Source of the DNA: 13-2-20CM-68-14 sp051955535
Lineage (GTDB): Bacteria; Actinomycetota; Thermoleophilia; Gaiellales; Gaiellaceae
NCBI GenBank assembly: GCA_051955535.1
Contig: JBQCGP010000018.1
Location: 1-60,243, forward strand
DNA length: 60,243 bases
Reading direction: 5' to 3'
In this document: positions 31,688-40,115 of the stretch, piece by piece
Numbering within the stretch: the stretch's first letter is position 1
Layout of the letters: every line of letters begins with the position of its first letter
Made by a program: the position numbers and the translations under genes
Notes under the pieces: model-generated
Told to the model about the DNA's origin: nothing
The model's database searches: none
The model's input: only the letters and a program-made list of their open reading frames with translations

Positions 31688-32194
31688 TCAGACGCTCAGT
31701 TCTTGCGCGACCAAATCGACCGAGACGATCGTCTCGGGATTGATGTAGCGGCCGCCGAAGAAAGGCCACTCGCCGGTTCCGTTCGTGAGGTCGGCCACGA
31801 CCGCGAGGGCGAGGGCCGAGGCCTTGTCCGAGTCGTCGGCTTGGCCCGCCGTGATGAGGTCGCCGTTCGTGAGCCGGATCGCGACCGAAACGCACGTCTC
31901 TGCGGGAGGCTCAGTCCCCGGCTCTGGCACTGCCTCGACCGAAGGCGGTGGTGGAGGAGCTTGGATCCCGTAGGCTTCGCGGAGCTCCGCGACCTCTTCG
32001 GCGGAGACCCAGCCTCGCTCGACGATGATGTCGAGCACGTGCTTGCCGGTCTCGAGCCGGTCGCGATGGGCCTGAGCGAGTTGTCCCATGGTCAGCCTGC
32101 CGGCCTCGACAAGCTCGCTCTCCGGCGGCGGCCGGAGGGGAGCCGGGTCGTCGGCCACCTCGACAGGGGTCGGTTCGGGGACTTGAAGGGTCAT
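31688..32194 (-). CDS. Hypothetical protein with MshEN-like N-terminal segment
   Basis: 168 residues. Residues 33-75 (GRLTMGQLAQAHRDRLETGKHVLDIIVERGWVSAEEVAEL) resemble the MshEN/GspE N-terminal helical domain found in type II/IV pilus ATPases and c-di-GMP-binding proteins. A Pro-rich linker (APPPPPS) leads to a small C-terminal domain with TNGDLITAGQADDSD and GEWPFFGGRYINPETIVSVDL. That C-terminal block is duplicated downstream with another tail. No ATPase is present. Function unknown, possibly regulatory. Confidence 0.65.
   Translation of the reverse strand: MTLQVPEPTPVEVADDPAPLRPPPESELVEAGRLTMGQLAQAHRDRLETGKHVLDIIVERGWVSAEEVAELREAYGIQAPPPPPSVEAVPEPGTEPPAETCVSVAIRLTNGDLITAGQADDSDKASALALAVVADLTNGTGEWPFFGGRYINPETIVSVDLVAQELSV
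31715..31758. repeat. 44-bp perfect direct repeat, copy B
   Basis: This is the copy inside the intact gene; see 31551-31594 for its partner. Confidence 0.85.
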
Positions 32195-32320
32195 TCGCCG
32201 CAGTGACGGAGTACGCCGTTCCGTCGGCTCTCGTTATCGGCGAAGTCGCCCAACGGTGCGTCCCCCGAAAGGTGGACTGTGCGTTTGGCGCGCTCGTGAG
32301 GCGGCAAACCAACGGACGAG

Positions 32321-33571
32321 ATGCGCCTTCGCCAGAGAGCTCCGCGCCGCACACGGTGGATCGACGAGGAAGCGGCGTGCCCGCCCGTCGTCGAGGAAGA
32401 CACTTACGTGCCGCCACGGCGGCCGCCGATTCCGGAGATCTGGCCGTGGTTGCTCCTGCTCCTGCTGCTCGTGATCGGCGGCCTGCTCGCCGCGTACTTC
32501 CTCATGCGCGACCACAAGCACCACGGCGCGGCGTCGGTGGCCGTCCCTGCGGTCGTCGGGATGAAGCAGGACGAGGCGGTTCGTCGGCTGGACGAGCGCG
32601 GCCTCGTCCCCGAGGTCACGGCGAAGGTGAGTAGGTTCGCGCCAGGAACCGTGTTCGCCCAGGATCCGGGTGGCGGAACGCAAGTAGCCGCACACTCGCG
32701 AGTGGCGCTTTCCGTCGCGGCCGTCTCGCTCGCTCGGGTTCCCGACGTGGTCGGATCCACGACCTCGGCGGCCGTGGCACGTCTGAAGGCCGCGGGGTTG
32801 ACGGCGCAGTTGACGACGGTTCCAGCGCAGGCGGTGGCCGGCACGGTGGTGGCCCAGAGTCCGGCAGCGGCGACCCAGGTTGGGAAGGGCTCGACGGTCT
32901 CGTTGAAGGCGTCGAGGGGTCAGGCGACGGTGCCGGACGTCCGCGGCCAGCCCGCGGCCGACGCAGAGGGGGCGCTGCGAACTGCCGGGTTGGTGCCGGT
33001 CGAGTTCCAGGTGCCGGGCACCCAGCCGAAGGGCACCGTCACGGCCCAGAAGCCGCTGCCGAACAAGAATGTCGCGCGCGGGTCGAAGGTTCGGATCAAC
33101 GTCTCGTCGGGCTCGGCCGCCGGCGGCGGCGGCGGCACCACGGCCTCGCTGACCTCGGCTCCCCAGACGGTGACAGCGCCGAACGTTGTCGGGATCCAAC
33201 AGAACGCGGCACAGCGGAGGCTCCATGACGAAGGCCTGAGCGCCCGGGTCAAGTACATGCCGTCGAGTCGTCCGGAAGGGGTCGTCACCGGGCAGAACCC
33301 GGGGAGCGGCACGAAGGTGAAGAAGGGCACAAGGGTTCTCCTCGCGGTCTCGCGCGGGCCGAATCCAACCCTGACCGTCGTTCCGAATGTGGCCGGCAAA
33401 GACCAGCAGACGGCCAAGACCACGCTCCAGAACGCGGGGTTCAAGGTCCAGGTGCTCGCGGTGAAGCCCGCGAATCCGAGCCAGAGCGGGAAAGTCGTCG
33501 ACGAGCAGCCGGCGGGCGGCACCCACGCGCCCGACGGCTCGATCGTCACGATCTACGTCGGCTCGGGCTAA
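32321..33571 (+). CDS. Membrane-anchored protein with five PASTA domains, no kinase
   Basis: 416 residues: a short cytosolic N-terminus (1-40, Arg/Pro-rich with DEEAACPP), one membrane helix 41-62 (WPWLLLLLLLVIGGLLAAYF), then five PASTA repeats of about 65 residues up to the end. Each begins VPxVVG or a variant (VPAVVGMKQDEAV, VPDVVGSTTSAAV, VPDVRGQPAAD, APNVVGIQQNAAQ, VPNVAGKDQQTA). PASTA domains bind muropeptides or beta-lactams in PknB-type kinases. The kinase domain is absent here, so it may act as a wall sensor, anchor or decoy. A Gly-rich hinge lies between repeats 3 and 4. Confidence 0.85.
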   Translation: MRLRQRAPRRTRWIDEEAACPPVVEEDTYVPPRRPPIPEIWPWLLLLLLLVIGGLLAAYFLMRDHKHHGAASVAVPAVVGMKQDEAVRRLDERGLVPEVTAKVSRFAPGTVFAQDPGGGTQVAAHSRVALSVAAVSLARVPDVVGSTTSAAVARLKAAGLTAQLTTVPAQAVAGTVVAQSPAAATQVGKGSTVSLKASRGQATVPDVRGQPAADAEGALRTAGLVPVEFQVPGTQPKGTVTAQKPLPNKNVARGSKVRINVSSGSAAGGGGGTTASLTSAPQTVTAPNVVGIQQNAAQRRLHDEGLSARVKYMPSSRPEGVVTGQNPGSGTKVKKGTRVLLAVSRGPNPTLTVVPNVAGKDQQTAKTTLQNAGFKVQVLAVKPANPSQSGKVVDEQPAGGTHAPDGSIVTIYVGSG

Positions 33572-33577
33572 CTAGGA

Positions 33578-34066
33578 CTAGGGCTCGCAGTCCTCGTCGG
33601 CCGCGGCATCCGACGGCAGCCGGTCGAGGAGTGCCGCCAGCGTCTCGAGCTCGTCGCACGAAAAGCGATCGCCGAACAGCTCTCGAATACCTCCGACGTG
33701 CGTGGGCGCGGCGTCGCGGAGCTTCTCGTATCCCTCTTCTGTCAAGACTGCATAGGTGACGCGCGCGTCGTGCTCGTCGGCGGCGCGGTCGACGTAGCCC
33801 GCACGCTCGAGGCCCTCGAGCAGGCGCGTGATCCCGGACGCCGTCAGCAGGACGCTTTCGGCCAGATCCACGCGGCGCATCCGTCGGTCCGGGGCGTGGG
33901 CGAGGTGGAGGAGGACCTCGTAGGCGTTCAGCGTCAGGCCGTGAGTGGCCTGAAGGTCCGCGCTGAAACGGCGCGTCAGAGCAGCGTGCGCGCGAAGCAG
34001 CTTCGCCCAAGCCTGGACCTCGGGCGTCTGGCTCGCGGCGCGGGGCTCGACGCGTTGCGCGCTCAC
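33578..34066 (-). CDS. MarR-family transcriptional regulator (second of tandem pair)
   Basis: 162 residues with the MarR winged helix: RMRRVDLAESVLLTASGITRLLEGLERAGYVDRAADEHDARVTYAVLTEEG. The C-terminus contains two Cys (FSCDELETL and the last residues DCEP), so thiol sensing is possible. GTG start 11 nt after the upstream MarR gene's stop, so the two are one operon. It shares no close sequence identity with the first; they may form a heterodimer or a regulatory cascade on the ABC exporter opposite. Confidence 0.85.
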   Translation of the reverse strand: MSAQRVEPRAASQTPEVQAWAKLLRAHAALTRRFSADLQATHGLTLNAYEVLLHLAHAPDRRMRRVDLAESVLLTASGITRLLEGLERAGYVDRAADEHDARVTYAVLTEEGYEKLRDAAPTHVGGIRELFGDRFSCDELETLAALLDRLPSDAAADEDCEP

Positions 34067-34077
34067 GGCGATCGAGG

Positions 34078-34521
34078 TTACAGCCCGCGGTGAAGGTTCT
34101 CGACGGCGCGAGCGAGGATGTCACGCAAGGCCAGCAGGTCATCCTCACTGAGCGACGCGATCGCCTCCGGAGGCTGGGTCATCAGGTCCACGACCTGCTC
34201 GCGAAGCTCGATTCCCTCCGGCGTGATCGTCAGGGCCTTGACACGGCGGTCGCCCTCGGCGCTCTGCCGGCGGACGAGGCCACGTGCCTCGAGACGGTCG
34301 GCGATTCCAGTCACGTTCGAGGCGTCGCAGAAGAGGCGCTCGGCGAGGGCGCTCATCGGCATCGGCTTCTCCGGGTCGAGCAGCCGGAGGGCGTGCGCCT
34401 GCGAAAAGCTCAGCCCGAGGTGCCCGAGCTCGGCGCCGACCTTCGTCCGGTGCACCATTCCGAGCTCGAAGAAGTACTTCTGCGCCTCCTGCGCGGGGCT
34501 CGGCCTCGGTCTCGCCTGCAC
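34078..34521 (-). CDS. MarR-family transcriptional regulator (first of tandem pair)
   Basis: 147 residues from the GTG at 34521, which has GGAGGTG 8 nt upstream; an ATG at 34536 overlaps a likely -10 element. The wHTH reads MPMSALAERLFCDASNVTGIADRLEARGLVRRQSAEGDRRVKALTITPEG, with Cys in the recognition helix region. Divergent from the three-gene ABC exporter with overlapping promoters, it is the obvious local repressor of that exporter and of itself. Confidence 0.85.
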   Translation of the reverse strand: MQARPRPSPAQEAQKYFFELGMVHRTKVGAELGHLGLSFSQAHALRLLDPEKPMPMSALAERLFCDASNVTGIADRLEARGLVRRQSAEGDRRVKALTITPEGIELREQVVDLMTQPPEAIASLSEDDLLALRDILARAVENLHRGL

Positions 34522-34534
34522 TGCCATCACCTCC

Positions 34535-34564
34535 ATGTTACTTGAACCAGTAGGTATTTGACAA
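34535..34564 (-). promoter_or_regulatory. Promoter of the tandem MarR operon
   Basis: On the minus strand TTGTCA (34564-34559), 18 nt, TAACAT (34540-34535). Its -35 overlaps that of the divergent exporter promoter. TACT-N6-AGTA (34539-34552) within it is a possible operator. Confidence 0.5.
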
Positions 34565-34585
34565 CCTCAAGCATTTCGCTAACGT
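34558..34585 (+). promoter_or_regulatory. Promoter of the three-gene ABC exporter
   Basis: Perfect -35 TTGACA (34558-34563), 16 nt, TAACGT (34580-34585), 8 nt before the GTG at 34594. The transcript would be leaderless. An in-frame TTG start at 34558 lies in the -35 box and is therefore unlikely. Confidence 0.65.
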
Positions 34586-34593
34586 ACGGCCTC

Positions 34594-35592
34594 GTGAGCG
34601 CGTACGCGATCGAGGCGAGCGACCTCGTCAGAGAGTTCAAGAACGGCCCCCGTGCCGTCGACGGGATCGACCTCGGCGTCTCTCCCGGAGAGATCTACGG
34701 TTTCCTCGGCCCGAACGGCGCCGGCAAGTCGACGACGGTCCACATGCTGACGACGCTACTGCCGCCGACGTCCGGCACCGCGCGTGTAGCCGGCTACGAC
34801 GTGGCGACCCAGGGCGCACAGGTGCGCGCCGAGATCGGGGCGGCGCTGCAGGAGGCCGCTCTCGATCCGCTGCTGACCGGTCGCGAACACCTGCGGCTCC
34901 AGGCGTCGCTCCAGGCGCTGCCCCGCGGCGAGCGCAACCAGCGCGCGGACGAGCTGATCGCGCGCGTCGGCCTTTCCCACGCCGCCGACCGGAAGGTGCG
35001 CGGCTATTCCGGGGGCATGAAGCGGCGGCTGGACCTTGCGATGGCGCTCGTCCACGGCCCGAGCGTGCTCTTCCTCGACGAGCCGACGACCGGCCTCGAC
35101 ATCCAGAGCCGCACGGCTCTCTGGGACGAGGTCGCGAGGCTCGCGCGCGAGGACGGGGTGACCGTTTTCCTGACGACGCAATACCTCGAGGAGGCCGACG
35201 TCCTTGCCGACCGCGTCGGGATCATCGACCACGGCCACATCGTCGCGGAGGGGACGACCACCGAGCTGAAGGCGCAGGTCGGCAGGCCGACCGTCGAGGC
35301 GATCCCGGACGACCCCGAGGAGGCCCCACAGCTGGCCGATGTCTTGTCCCGCTTCGGCGACCCGTGCGGGTCGGTCAAGGGCGTCGCGGTCCGGCTTCGG
35401 CCCGGCGATACCGACCTCGCCGACATCGTGCGGGCGCTCGACGGCGCGGGCATCGAGGTCGAGAACCTGCAGATCCACCAGCCGACGCTCGACGACGTCT
35501 TCCTCGCCAAGACCGGCCGCTCGCTCGAAGGGGCCGGCGACGAGGAAGAATCGCAGCCGCCTCGCGGCGAGCTCGCCGCCGAACCGGCGTGA
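34594..35592 (+). CDS. ABC exporter ATP-binding protein
   Basis: 332 residues: Walker A GPNGAGKSTT, Q-loop AALQEA, signature YSGGMKRRLDLAMAL, Walker B VLFLDEPTTGLD and the switch region TTQYLEEADVLADR, where the switch residue is Gln in place of the usual His (TTQ). The DrrA-like C-terminal domain ends QPTLDDVFLAKTGRSLEG, followed by an acidic tail. The GTG at 34594 is chosen on the promoter. The stop overlaps the next permease gene by GTGA. It powers the two permeases encoded downstream. Confidence 0.92.
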   Translation: MSAYAIEASDLVREFKNGPRAVDGIDLGVSPGEIYGFLGPNGAGKSTTVHMLTTLLPPTSGTARVAGYDVATQGAQVRAEIGAALQEAALDPLLTGREHLRLQASLQALPRGERNQRADELIARVGLSHAADRKVRGYSGGMKRRLDLAMALVHGPSVLFLDEPTTGLDIQSRTALWDEVARLAREDGVTVFLTTQYLEEADVLADRVGIIDHGHIVAEGTTTELKAQVGRPTVEAIPDDPEEAPQLADVLSRFGDPCGSVKGVAVRLRPGDTDLADIVRALDGAGIEVENLQIHQPTLDDVFLAKTGRSLEGAGDEEESQPPRGELAAEPA

Positions 35593-36365
35593 GCGTTCTC
35601 GCCGACCAGGTCTATCTGCTCGCGCGTCGCTCAGTAGTTCGGACGGCGCGTCAGCCGGCGAACGTGATCGCGCCGCTCGTCTTCCCGATGCTGCTGCTTG
35701 CCGTCAACTCGGGCGGCCTGAAGGCCGAGACGCGCCTACCGGGCTTCCCGACCGCCTCGTTCGTCGCCTTTGCGCTCGCCGTTCCGTTCATCCAGGGCGC
35801 GCTCTTCGCGACCATGAACGCGGGCACGGACCTCGCACGCGACATCCAGACCGGCTTCCTCAACCGCCTCTCGCTGACCCCGATGCGCGGCATCGCGTTG
35901 CTCGCGGGCCAGCTCGGGGGAGTCGTGACGATGGGGATCATCCAGGCGACCGTCTATCTGAGCGTCGGCCTCATCGTCGGCGTGCGGCTGGCGTCAGGCC
36001 CGGCCGGCGTGGTCGTGCTCGGCGCGTTCGCGATCCTCGTCTCGCTCGGATTCGGCGCGCTCGGGGCGTTCGCGGCGCTTCGCACCGGCTCGAGTGAGGC
36101 CGTCCAGAGCCTCTTTCCCGCGTTCTTCGTCTTTCTGTTCCTCTCTTCGATGAACATTCCCCGGAACCTGATCGAGACCACGTGGTTCCGCGACGTCGCA
36201 ACGATCAATCCGGTCTCCTATCTGATCGAGTGCGTCCGCAGCCTGATCATCATCGGGTGGGACCCGGAGGCGCTCGCCCTCGGCTTCGGCATCGCCGCGC
36301 TCATAACCGTTGTGGCGCTCGCGCTCGCAAGCCGGGCTCTGCGCGTGAGGATGGCGAGGACGTGA
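35589..36365 (+). CDS. ABC-2 type permease, first of pair
   Basis: 258 residues with about six membrane segments and ABC-2 signatures (ANVIAPLVFPMLLLAVNSG, DIQTGFLNRLSLTPMRGIALLAGQLGG, NPVSYLIECVRSLIIIGWD). The GTG start overlaps the ATPase stop (GTGA), and the stop overlaps the second permease start in the same way. With two different permeases and one ATPase, the exporter is probably a heterodimer in the membrane. Confidence 0.9.
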   Translation: MSVLADQVYLLARRSVVRTARQPANVIAPLVFPMLLLAVNSGGLKAETRLPGFPTASFVAFALAVPFIQGALFATMNAGTDLARDIQTGFLNRLSLTPMRGIALLAGQLGGVVTMGIIQATVYLSVGLIVGVRLASGPAGVVVLGAFAILVSLGFGALGAFAALRTGSSEAVQSLFPAFFVFLFLSSMNIPRNLIETTWFRDVATINPVSYLIECVRSLIIIGWDPEALALGFGIAALITVVALALASRALRVRMART

Positions 36366-37132
36366 GGACGCTCGCGGTCGCGCGCGCCGTCGCCTGGAGG
36401 ACGCTGCACAACGTCTTCACGAACCCCTCGTTGTTCGTGCCGTCACTTTTGTTCCCGCTCTTCTTCTTCACCGCGTTCGCGGGCGGCCTTTCGCGTGTCA
36501 GGGACGTGCCGGGGTTCGACTACAAGGAGGGCTACACGGCCTTCCAGTTCGTGTTCGTGCTCCTGCAGTCGGCCGCGTTCGGCGGCGTCTTCACGGGCTT
36601 TGGGATCGCGCGCGACTTCGAGAGCGGCTTCGCCCGCAGGTTGCTGCTCGCGGCGCCGAACCGGACCGGCATCGTGCTCGGCTACGCGGCCGCAGCAATC
36701 GGCCGCTGGATGGCGACCGCGACGATCCTGACCCTGATCGCCCTCGCGGTGGGCATGCACGTCGGCGGTAACGGCGTCGACCTCTTCGGCCTTTACACCC
36801 TCGCGCTGCTGCTCAACGTCGCCGCGCTGCTCTGGGCCGCCGGGGTGGCGATGCGCTTCCGGACGATGCAGGCCGGGCCGGTCATGCAGTTTCCGGTCTT
36901 CCTCGTCCTCTTCTTCGCACCCGTCTACGTCCCCCTGACGCTGTTGAGCGGCTGGATTCACGCCGTCGCAACGGTCAATCCCATCACGCGGGTGGTCGAG
37001 GCCGGCCGTGGGTTCCTCGCCGGGTCGCCGACCGAGGTCGCAATCGCGTTCGGCGCGGCGGTGGCGCTCGTGTTGGCGTTCTCGATCTGGGCATTTCGCG
37101 GCCTGCGCAGCGCCGAGGCCGCCGGGGCCTAA
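36362..37132 (+). CDS. ABC-2 type permease, second of pair
   Basis: 256 residues, six predicted membrane segments; features include VPSLLFPLFFFTAFAGGLSRV, FESGFARRLLLAAPNRTGIVLGY and NPITRVVEAGRGFLAGS. GTG start by GTGA overlap with the first permease. It ends the exporter operon; its TAA overlaps the TAG of the convergent collagen-like gene within CTAA. Confidence 0.9.
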   Translation: MRTLAVARAVAWRTLHNVFTNPSLFVPSLLFPLFFFTAFAGGLSRVRDVPGFDYKEGYTAFQFVFVLLQSAAFGGVFTGFGIARDFESGFARRLLLAAPNRTGIVLGYAAAAIGRWMATATILTLIALAVGMHVGGNGVDLFGLYTLALLLNVAALLWAAGVAMRFRTMQAGPVMQFPVFLVLFFAPVYVPLTLLSGWIHAVATVNPITRVVEAGRGFLAGSPTEVAIAFGAAVALVLAFSIWAFRGLRSAEAAGA

Positions 37133-38100
37133 CCGGCTGCATTGGGTCCGCCCGGCGTCGGTGCGGCAGTCACCGTGAAGTCGACGCCGTTGTCGTCGGT
37201 GTCCGCGCCGTCGGGCAACCGGATGTCGCTCGAGCCGGGCACCGCGGTCGCGGGCGGTGCCGGGGCGGCATGCGCCTCGACGAACGCGTTGGTTGCAGTT
37301 CCGTAGCCGACCGAGTCCACGACGGTTCCCGTCGCGTTACGCAGGCCGATTCCGCCCGCGCCCCCTGCGAGGGCCTGCGAGAACGCCTGGTTGGCCGGCG
37401 TAACGCCCGCATAGCCGCTCCCGCCCACAAGGTAGAACGCGCCAGGAGCAAGCGTCGTCCCCGCCGGGATCGTCGCGAGCGCGACGTCGCTTGTGCCCGC
37501 GCCGGAGCGATAAACGAGCTTGTAGCCACCGATGTCGGAGCTGCCGGCGCCCGCGTTGACGATCTCGACGAACTCGTCGGTCGCGGACGCGGAGGTGCCG
37601 GCCGAGAACTCGTTGACGCGAACGTTCGCGCCACCCACGTCCTCGATGCACGTGAACACCGCCTGCTCCGAGGCGTCGTAGCTCAGCTCCACCGTGCCGT
37701 CGTGGCCGCCGGCCCGGCAGCGGACCCCGTCCAGCCGCTCGAGCGAGTCGACGACGCCCGGATCGCCCTTCGGCCCCTTAGGACCGCGCTCGCCCTGCGG
37801 CCCGGCAGGCCCCTGCGGGCCCTGAGATCCCGGCGCTCCGTCCGTGCCCGTCGGCCCAGCCGGCCCTGCCGGCCCCGCCACGCCGGGCTCTCCCTGAGGC
37901 CCGCGCACTCTCCAGGAGATCCGCCGCTCGTACTTGCGGCAAGGATTCTTTGCGGTGGCGAGCCGAAGGTGACCGTCCGTGCGGACGCAGCCACGGATGA
38001 CGTCGCTTTGGTGGGAACCCTGCGAGAAGGCCACGGCGCCGCCCGCGGGAGCGGCGACGAGCAGAGCGAGCAGCAGCGGGCGAAGCGGCGTTCCGGGCAC
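37129..38100 (-). CDS. Secreted collagen-like protein with lamin-tail domain
   Basis: 323 residues. Signal peptide 1-25; residues 26-66 contain Cys38 and Cys54; residues 67-117 are 17 uninterrupted Gly-X-Y triplets rich in Pro (GPQGEPGVAG start), expected to form a collagen triple helix. A short linker with Cys follows, then a lamin-tail (LTD) beta-sandwich at about 158-285 (RVNEFSAGTSASATDEFVEIVNAG, GGYKLVYRSG, DSVGYG). There is no sorting signal or membrane anchor. Bacterial LTDs occur on exported and surface proteins; trimerisation by the collagen stalk would give a multivalent adhesin-like display. The stop overlaps the convergent permease gene. Confidence 0.85.
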   Translation of the reverse strand: MPGTPLRPLLLALLVAAPAGGAVAFSQGSHQSDVIRGCVRTDGHLRLATAKNPCRKYERRISWRVRGPQGEPGVAGPAGPAGPTGTDGAPGSQGPQGPAGPQGERGPKGPKGDPGVVDSLERLDGVRCRAGGHDGTVELSYDASEQAVFTCIEDVGGANVRVNEFSAGTSASATDEFVEIVNAGAGSSDIGGYKLVYRSGAGTSDVALATIPAGTTLAPGAFYLVGGSGYAGVTPANQAFSQALAGGAGGIGLRNATGTVVDSVGYGTATNAFVEAHAAPAPPATAVPGSSDIRLPDGADTDDNGVDFTVTAAPTPGGPNAAG

Positions 38101-38180
38101 GGTTCCGTGGTAGCTGCCGCGCAGGCGAGCCGCCAGAGCCGGTCACGATCTCGGCGCGCTCTCGTTGCGCTTTCGTTACT

Positions 38181-39839
38181 TCAGAGCGGCTGGACGGCCG
38201 AGCCGAGGTGAGTTGCGATCACGGCGTCCGCCGCCGCGGTGCTCGGCGCGTGGCCGGTGACGGCCGCGATGAAGACATCTCGCTCGAGGGCGAGCAGCTC
38301 GGCATCGGTGCGCGCAATCACGGTCGCGGTCCGGGAAACGTCCCGGAGCAGCGCAATCTCGCCGAACGAGTCACCGGGGCGGAGGGTGACGGCGGGCCGG
38401 CCCGCAGGCGCGACCATCACCTCGCCGTCGGCGACCACGTAGAAGGAGTCGCCGTGATCGCCCTGCCGGAAGACGGCGTCGCCGGCGTTGAAACGAACAC
38501 GTGAGAGGTGGATCGCGACCTGCTCGAGCACGACCGGCGGCAGAGGCGCGAAGATCGGCAACCCACCGAGCAGCTCGAGCTCGGACTCGGGCACGGGGGC
38601 AGGCGCGTCGACCGTCCGGAGGCGGCTCCAGAAGATCAGCACGATCGCGGTGAGCGCAGCGCCCGCCGCGATCAGCGCACCCCGCGGCCCGAATGCAGAC
38701 GTCAGGGCCGGGGCGAGGATCGCCCCGATCCCGATCGTGCCGAGGAAGACGCTCTCGAGGACGCCGAACACCCGCGCGCGCACCTCGTCGGGAGCCGTTC
38801 GCTGGAGCAGCGTCAGGCCGGCCACGTCGACCAGCGTGTTGCCGACCCCGATGATCCCGAAGCAGATGACTGCGGCAACGACGCTGGGTGCGGCGCCGAG
38901 CACCACCAGCGGAATGCCCCAGAGCAGGATTCCGATCGCGAAGGCCCCTGCGAGCGGTCCGCTCGATATCACGCCGAGCAGCGCTAGCACCCCGAGGAGC
39001 GCGCCGACACCGGTCGCCGAGCTCAGGAACCCGACCGCCGACGCGCCGAGTCCGAGGATGCGCAACGCCGTCACGACGAGCAGCACGCGCAGGATCCCGG
39101 CGACGAGCGTCTGCGCTCCGTAGAGCCCGACGACGATTCTCAGTCGGCTCTCGCGGAGGATCGCGCGGAAGCCCGCAAACGCCTCGCGTGGAATGCTCTC
39201 GAGGTCGATGCGCGCCTCGCCGCGGCTGTCGGTGCGGATCCGGCTCAGCACGAGTGCGGACAGCAGGAAAAGCGCGGCCGTGGAGGCGAAGACCCAACCG
39301 ACGCTCGCGAAGGCGAGCACCAGCCCGCCGAGCGCGGGGCCGGCGAAGAAGGCGACGCTCTCGATCGACGTCGTCGTCGCGTTCGCTGCGGTCAGCTCCT
39401 CCGGCGAGCGAGCCAGCGAGGGGAGCAGGGCCGCCTGAGCCGGTGGGAAGGCCGTCCCAGCGAGCGCGGTGACGACGGCGAAGGCGTAGACGACCTCGGC
39501 GGGAGCGCCCGCGAAGAATGCTGCAGCTGCGCCGCCCATCGCGCAGACGCGGACGAGGTCGGCCGCGACCATGATCCGACGGCGCCGGAACCGGTCGCCG
39601 AGCAGCGCGGCGAACGGCGCGACGATCGCGGCGGGGAGCAGACGGATCAGCGCGACGACGCCGACCGCGGCCGCGCCGCCGGCGCGGTAGGCAAAGACCG
39701 CAAGCGCGACCTCGTATCCCCACTGGCCGAGCACGGAGCCGCTCCACGCGAGCTCCAGCCGGCGCAGATCCTCATTGGCGAAGACCGCCGCGAACGCACG
39801 GAGCGACTCGCGGAGTCGCCGGCCCAGGGAGGTCCGCAC
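38181..39839 (-). CDS. MFS transporter fused to a cyclic-nucleotide-binding domain
   Basis: 552 residues. Residues 1-415 form a 12-segment MFS_3-type transporter (LELAWSGSVLGQWGYEVALAVFAYRAGG, GDRFRRRRIMVAADL). Residues 430-545 form a CRP-like cyclic-nucleotide-binding (cNMP) domain: FNAGDAVFRQGDHGDSFYVVADGEV, then the phosphate-binding cassette RPGDSFGEIALLRDVSRTATV. The fusion suggests transport gated by cAMP, cGMP or a related ligand, but no helix-turn-helix is present. A paralogue of the same layout is encoded at 45247-46926. GTG start. Confidence 0.9.
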   Translation of the reverse strand: MRTSLGRRLRESLRAFAAVFANEDLRRLELAWSGSVLGQWGYEVALAVFAYRAGGAAAVGVVALIRLLPAAIVAPFAALLGDRFRRRRIMVAADLVRVCAMGGAAAAFFAGAPAEVVYAFAVVTALAGTAFPPAQAALLPSLARSPEELTAANATTTSIESVAFFAGPALGGLVLAFASVGWVFASTAALFLLSALVLSRIRTDSRGEARIDLESIPREAFAGFRAILRESRLRIVVGLYGAQTLVAGILRVLLVVTALRILGLGASAVGFLSSATGVGALLGVLALLGVISSGPLAGAFAIGILLWGIPLVVLGAAPSVVAAVICFGIIGVGNTLVDVAGLTLLQRTAPDEVRARVFGVLESVFLGTIGIGAILAPALTSAFGPRGALIAAGAALTAIVLIFWSRLRTVDAPAPVPESELELLGGLPIFAPLPPVVLEQVAIHLSRVRFNAGDAVFRQGDHGDSFYVVADGEVMVAPAGRPAVTLRPGDSFGEIALLRDVSRTATVIARTDAELLALERDVFIAAVTGHAPSTAAADAVIATHLGSAVQPL

Positions 39840-39948
39840 CGCCGGAGGATGGCAGCCGGGCTTGTGTTTTTAAAGCCGCCGACGGAAGATCGCGCGGACG
39901 CCGGCCGTCTAGCAGTTGCATCGTCAGTTTCGAATCAGGAGGTCCACC

Positions 39949-40095
39949 ATGGCGGAAGAGCGCGACAAGTTCGCCAACGATCCCGACCAGGACGAAGACG
40001 TCGAAGGTCACAGGTTCAGCCCGGACGAAGACAAGCTCGACAAGTTCGACTCGTCTGACGACGAGGACGACGAGGTCGAGGCTCACAAGTTCTAA
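39949..40095 (+). CDS. 48-residue acidic repeat peptide
   Basis: The ATG follows a perfect AGGAGGT site by 5 nt, and a 12-bp hairpin follows the stop by 20 nt, so this is a complete one-gene unit. The peptide is very acidic and has an internal repeat: DKFANDP then EDVEGHRF, and DKFDSSD then DEVEAHKF. The [DE]VE[GA]H[RK]F motif occurs twice, the second time as the C-terminus. There is no signal peptide, Cys or membrane segment. It may be a chaperone, an interaction peptide or a modified-peptide precursor; I do not recognise the family. Confidence 0.75.
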   Translation: MAEERDKFANDPDQDEDVEGHRFSPDEDKLDKFDSSDDEDDEVEAHKF

Positions 40096-40115
40096 GTTCT
40101 GAGCCTGTCTGCGGC

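Noticed and set aside
34558..34593. TTG start for the ABC ATPase at 34558
   Set aside because: The TTG is part of a perfect -35 hexamer followed by a good -10, so it would not be in the transcript.
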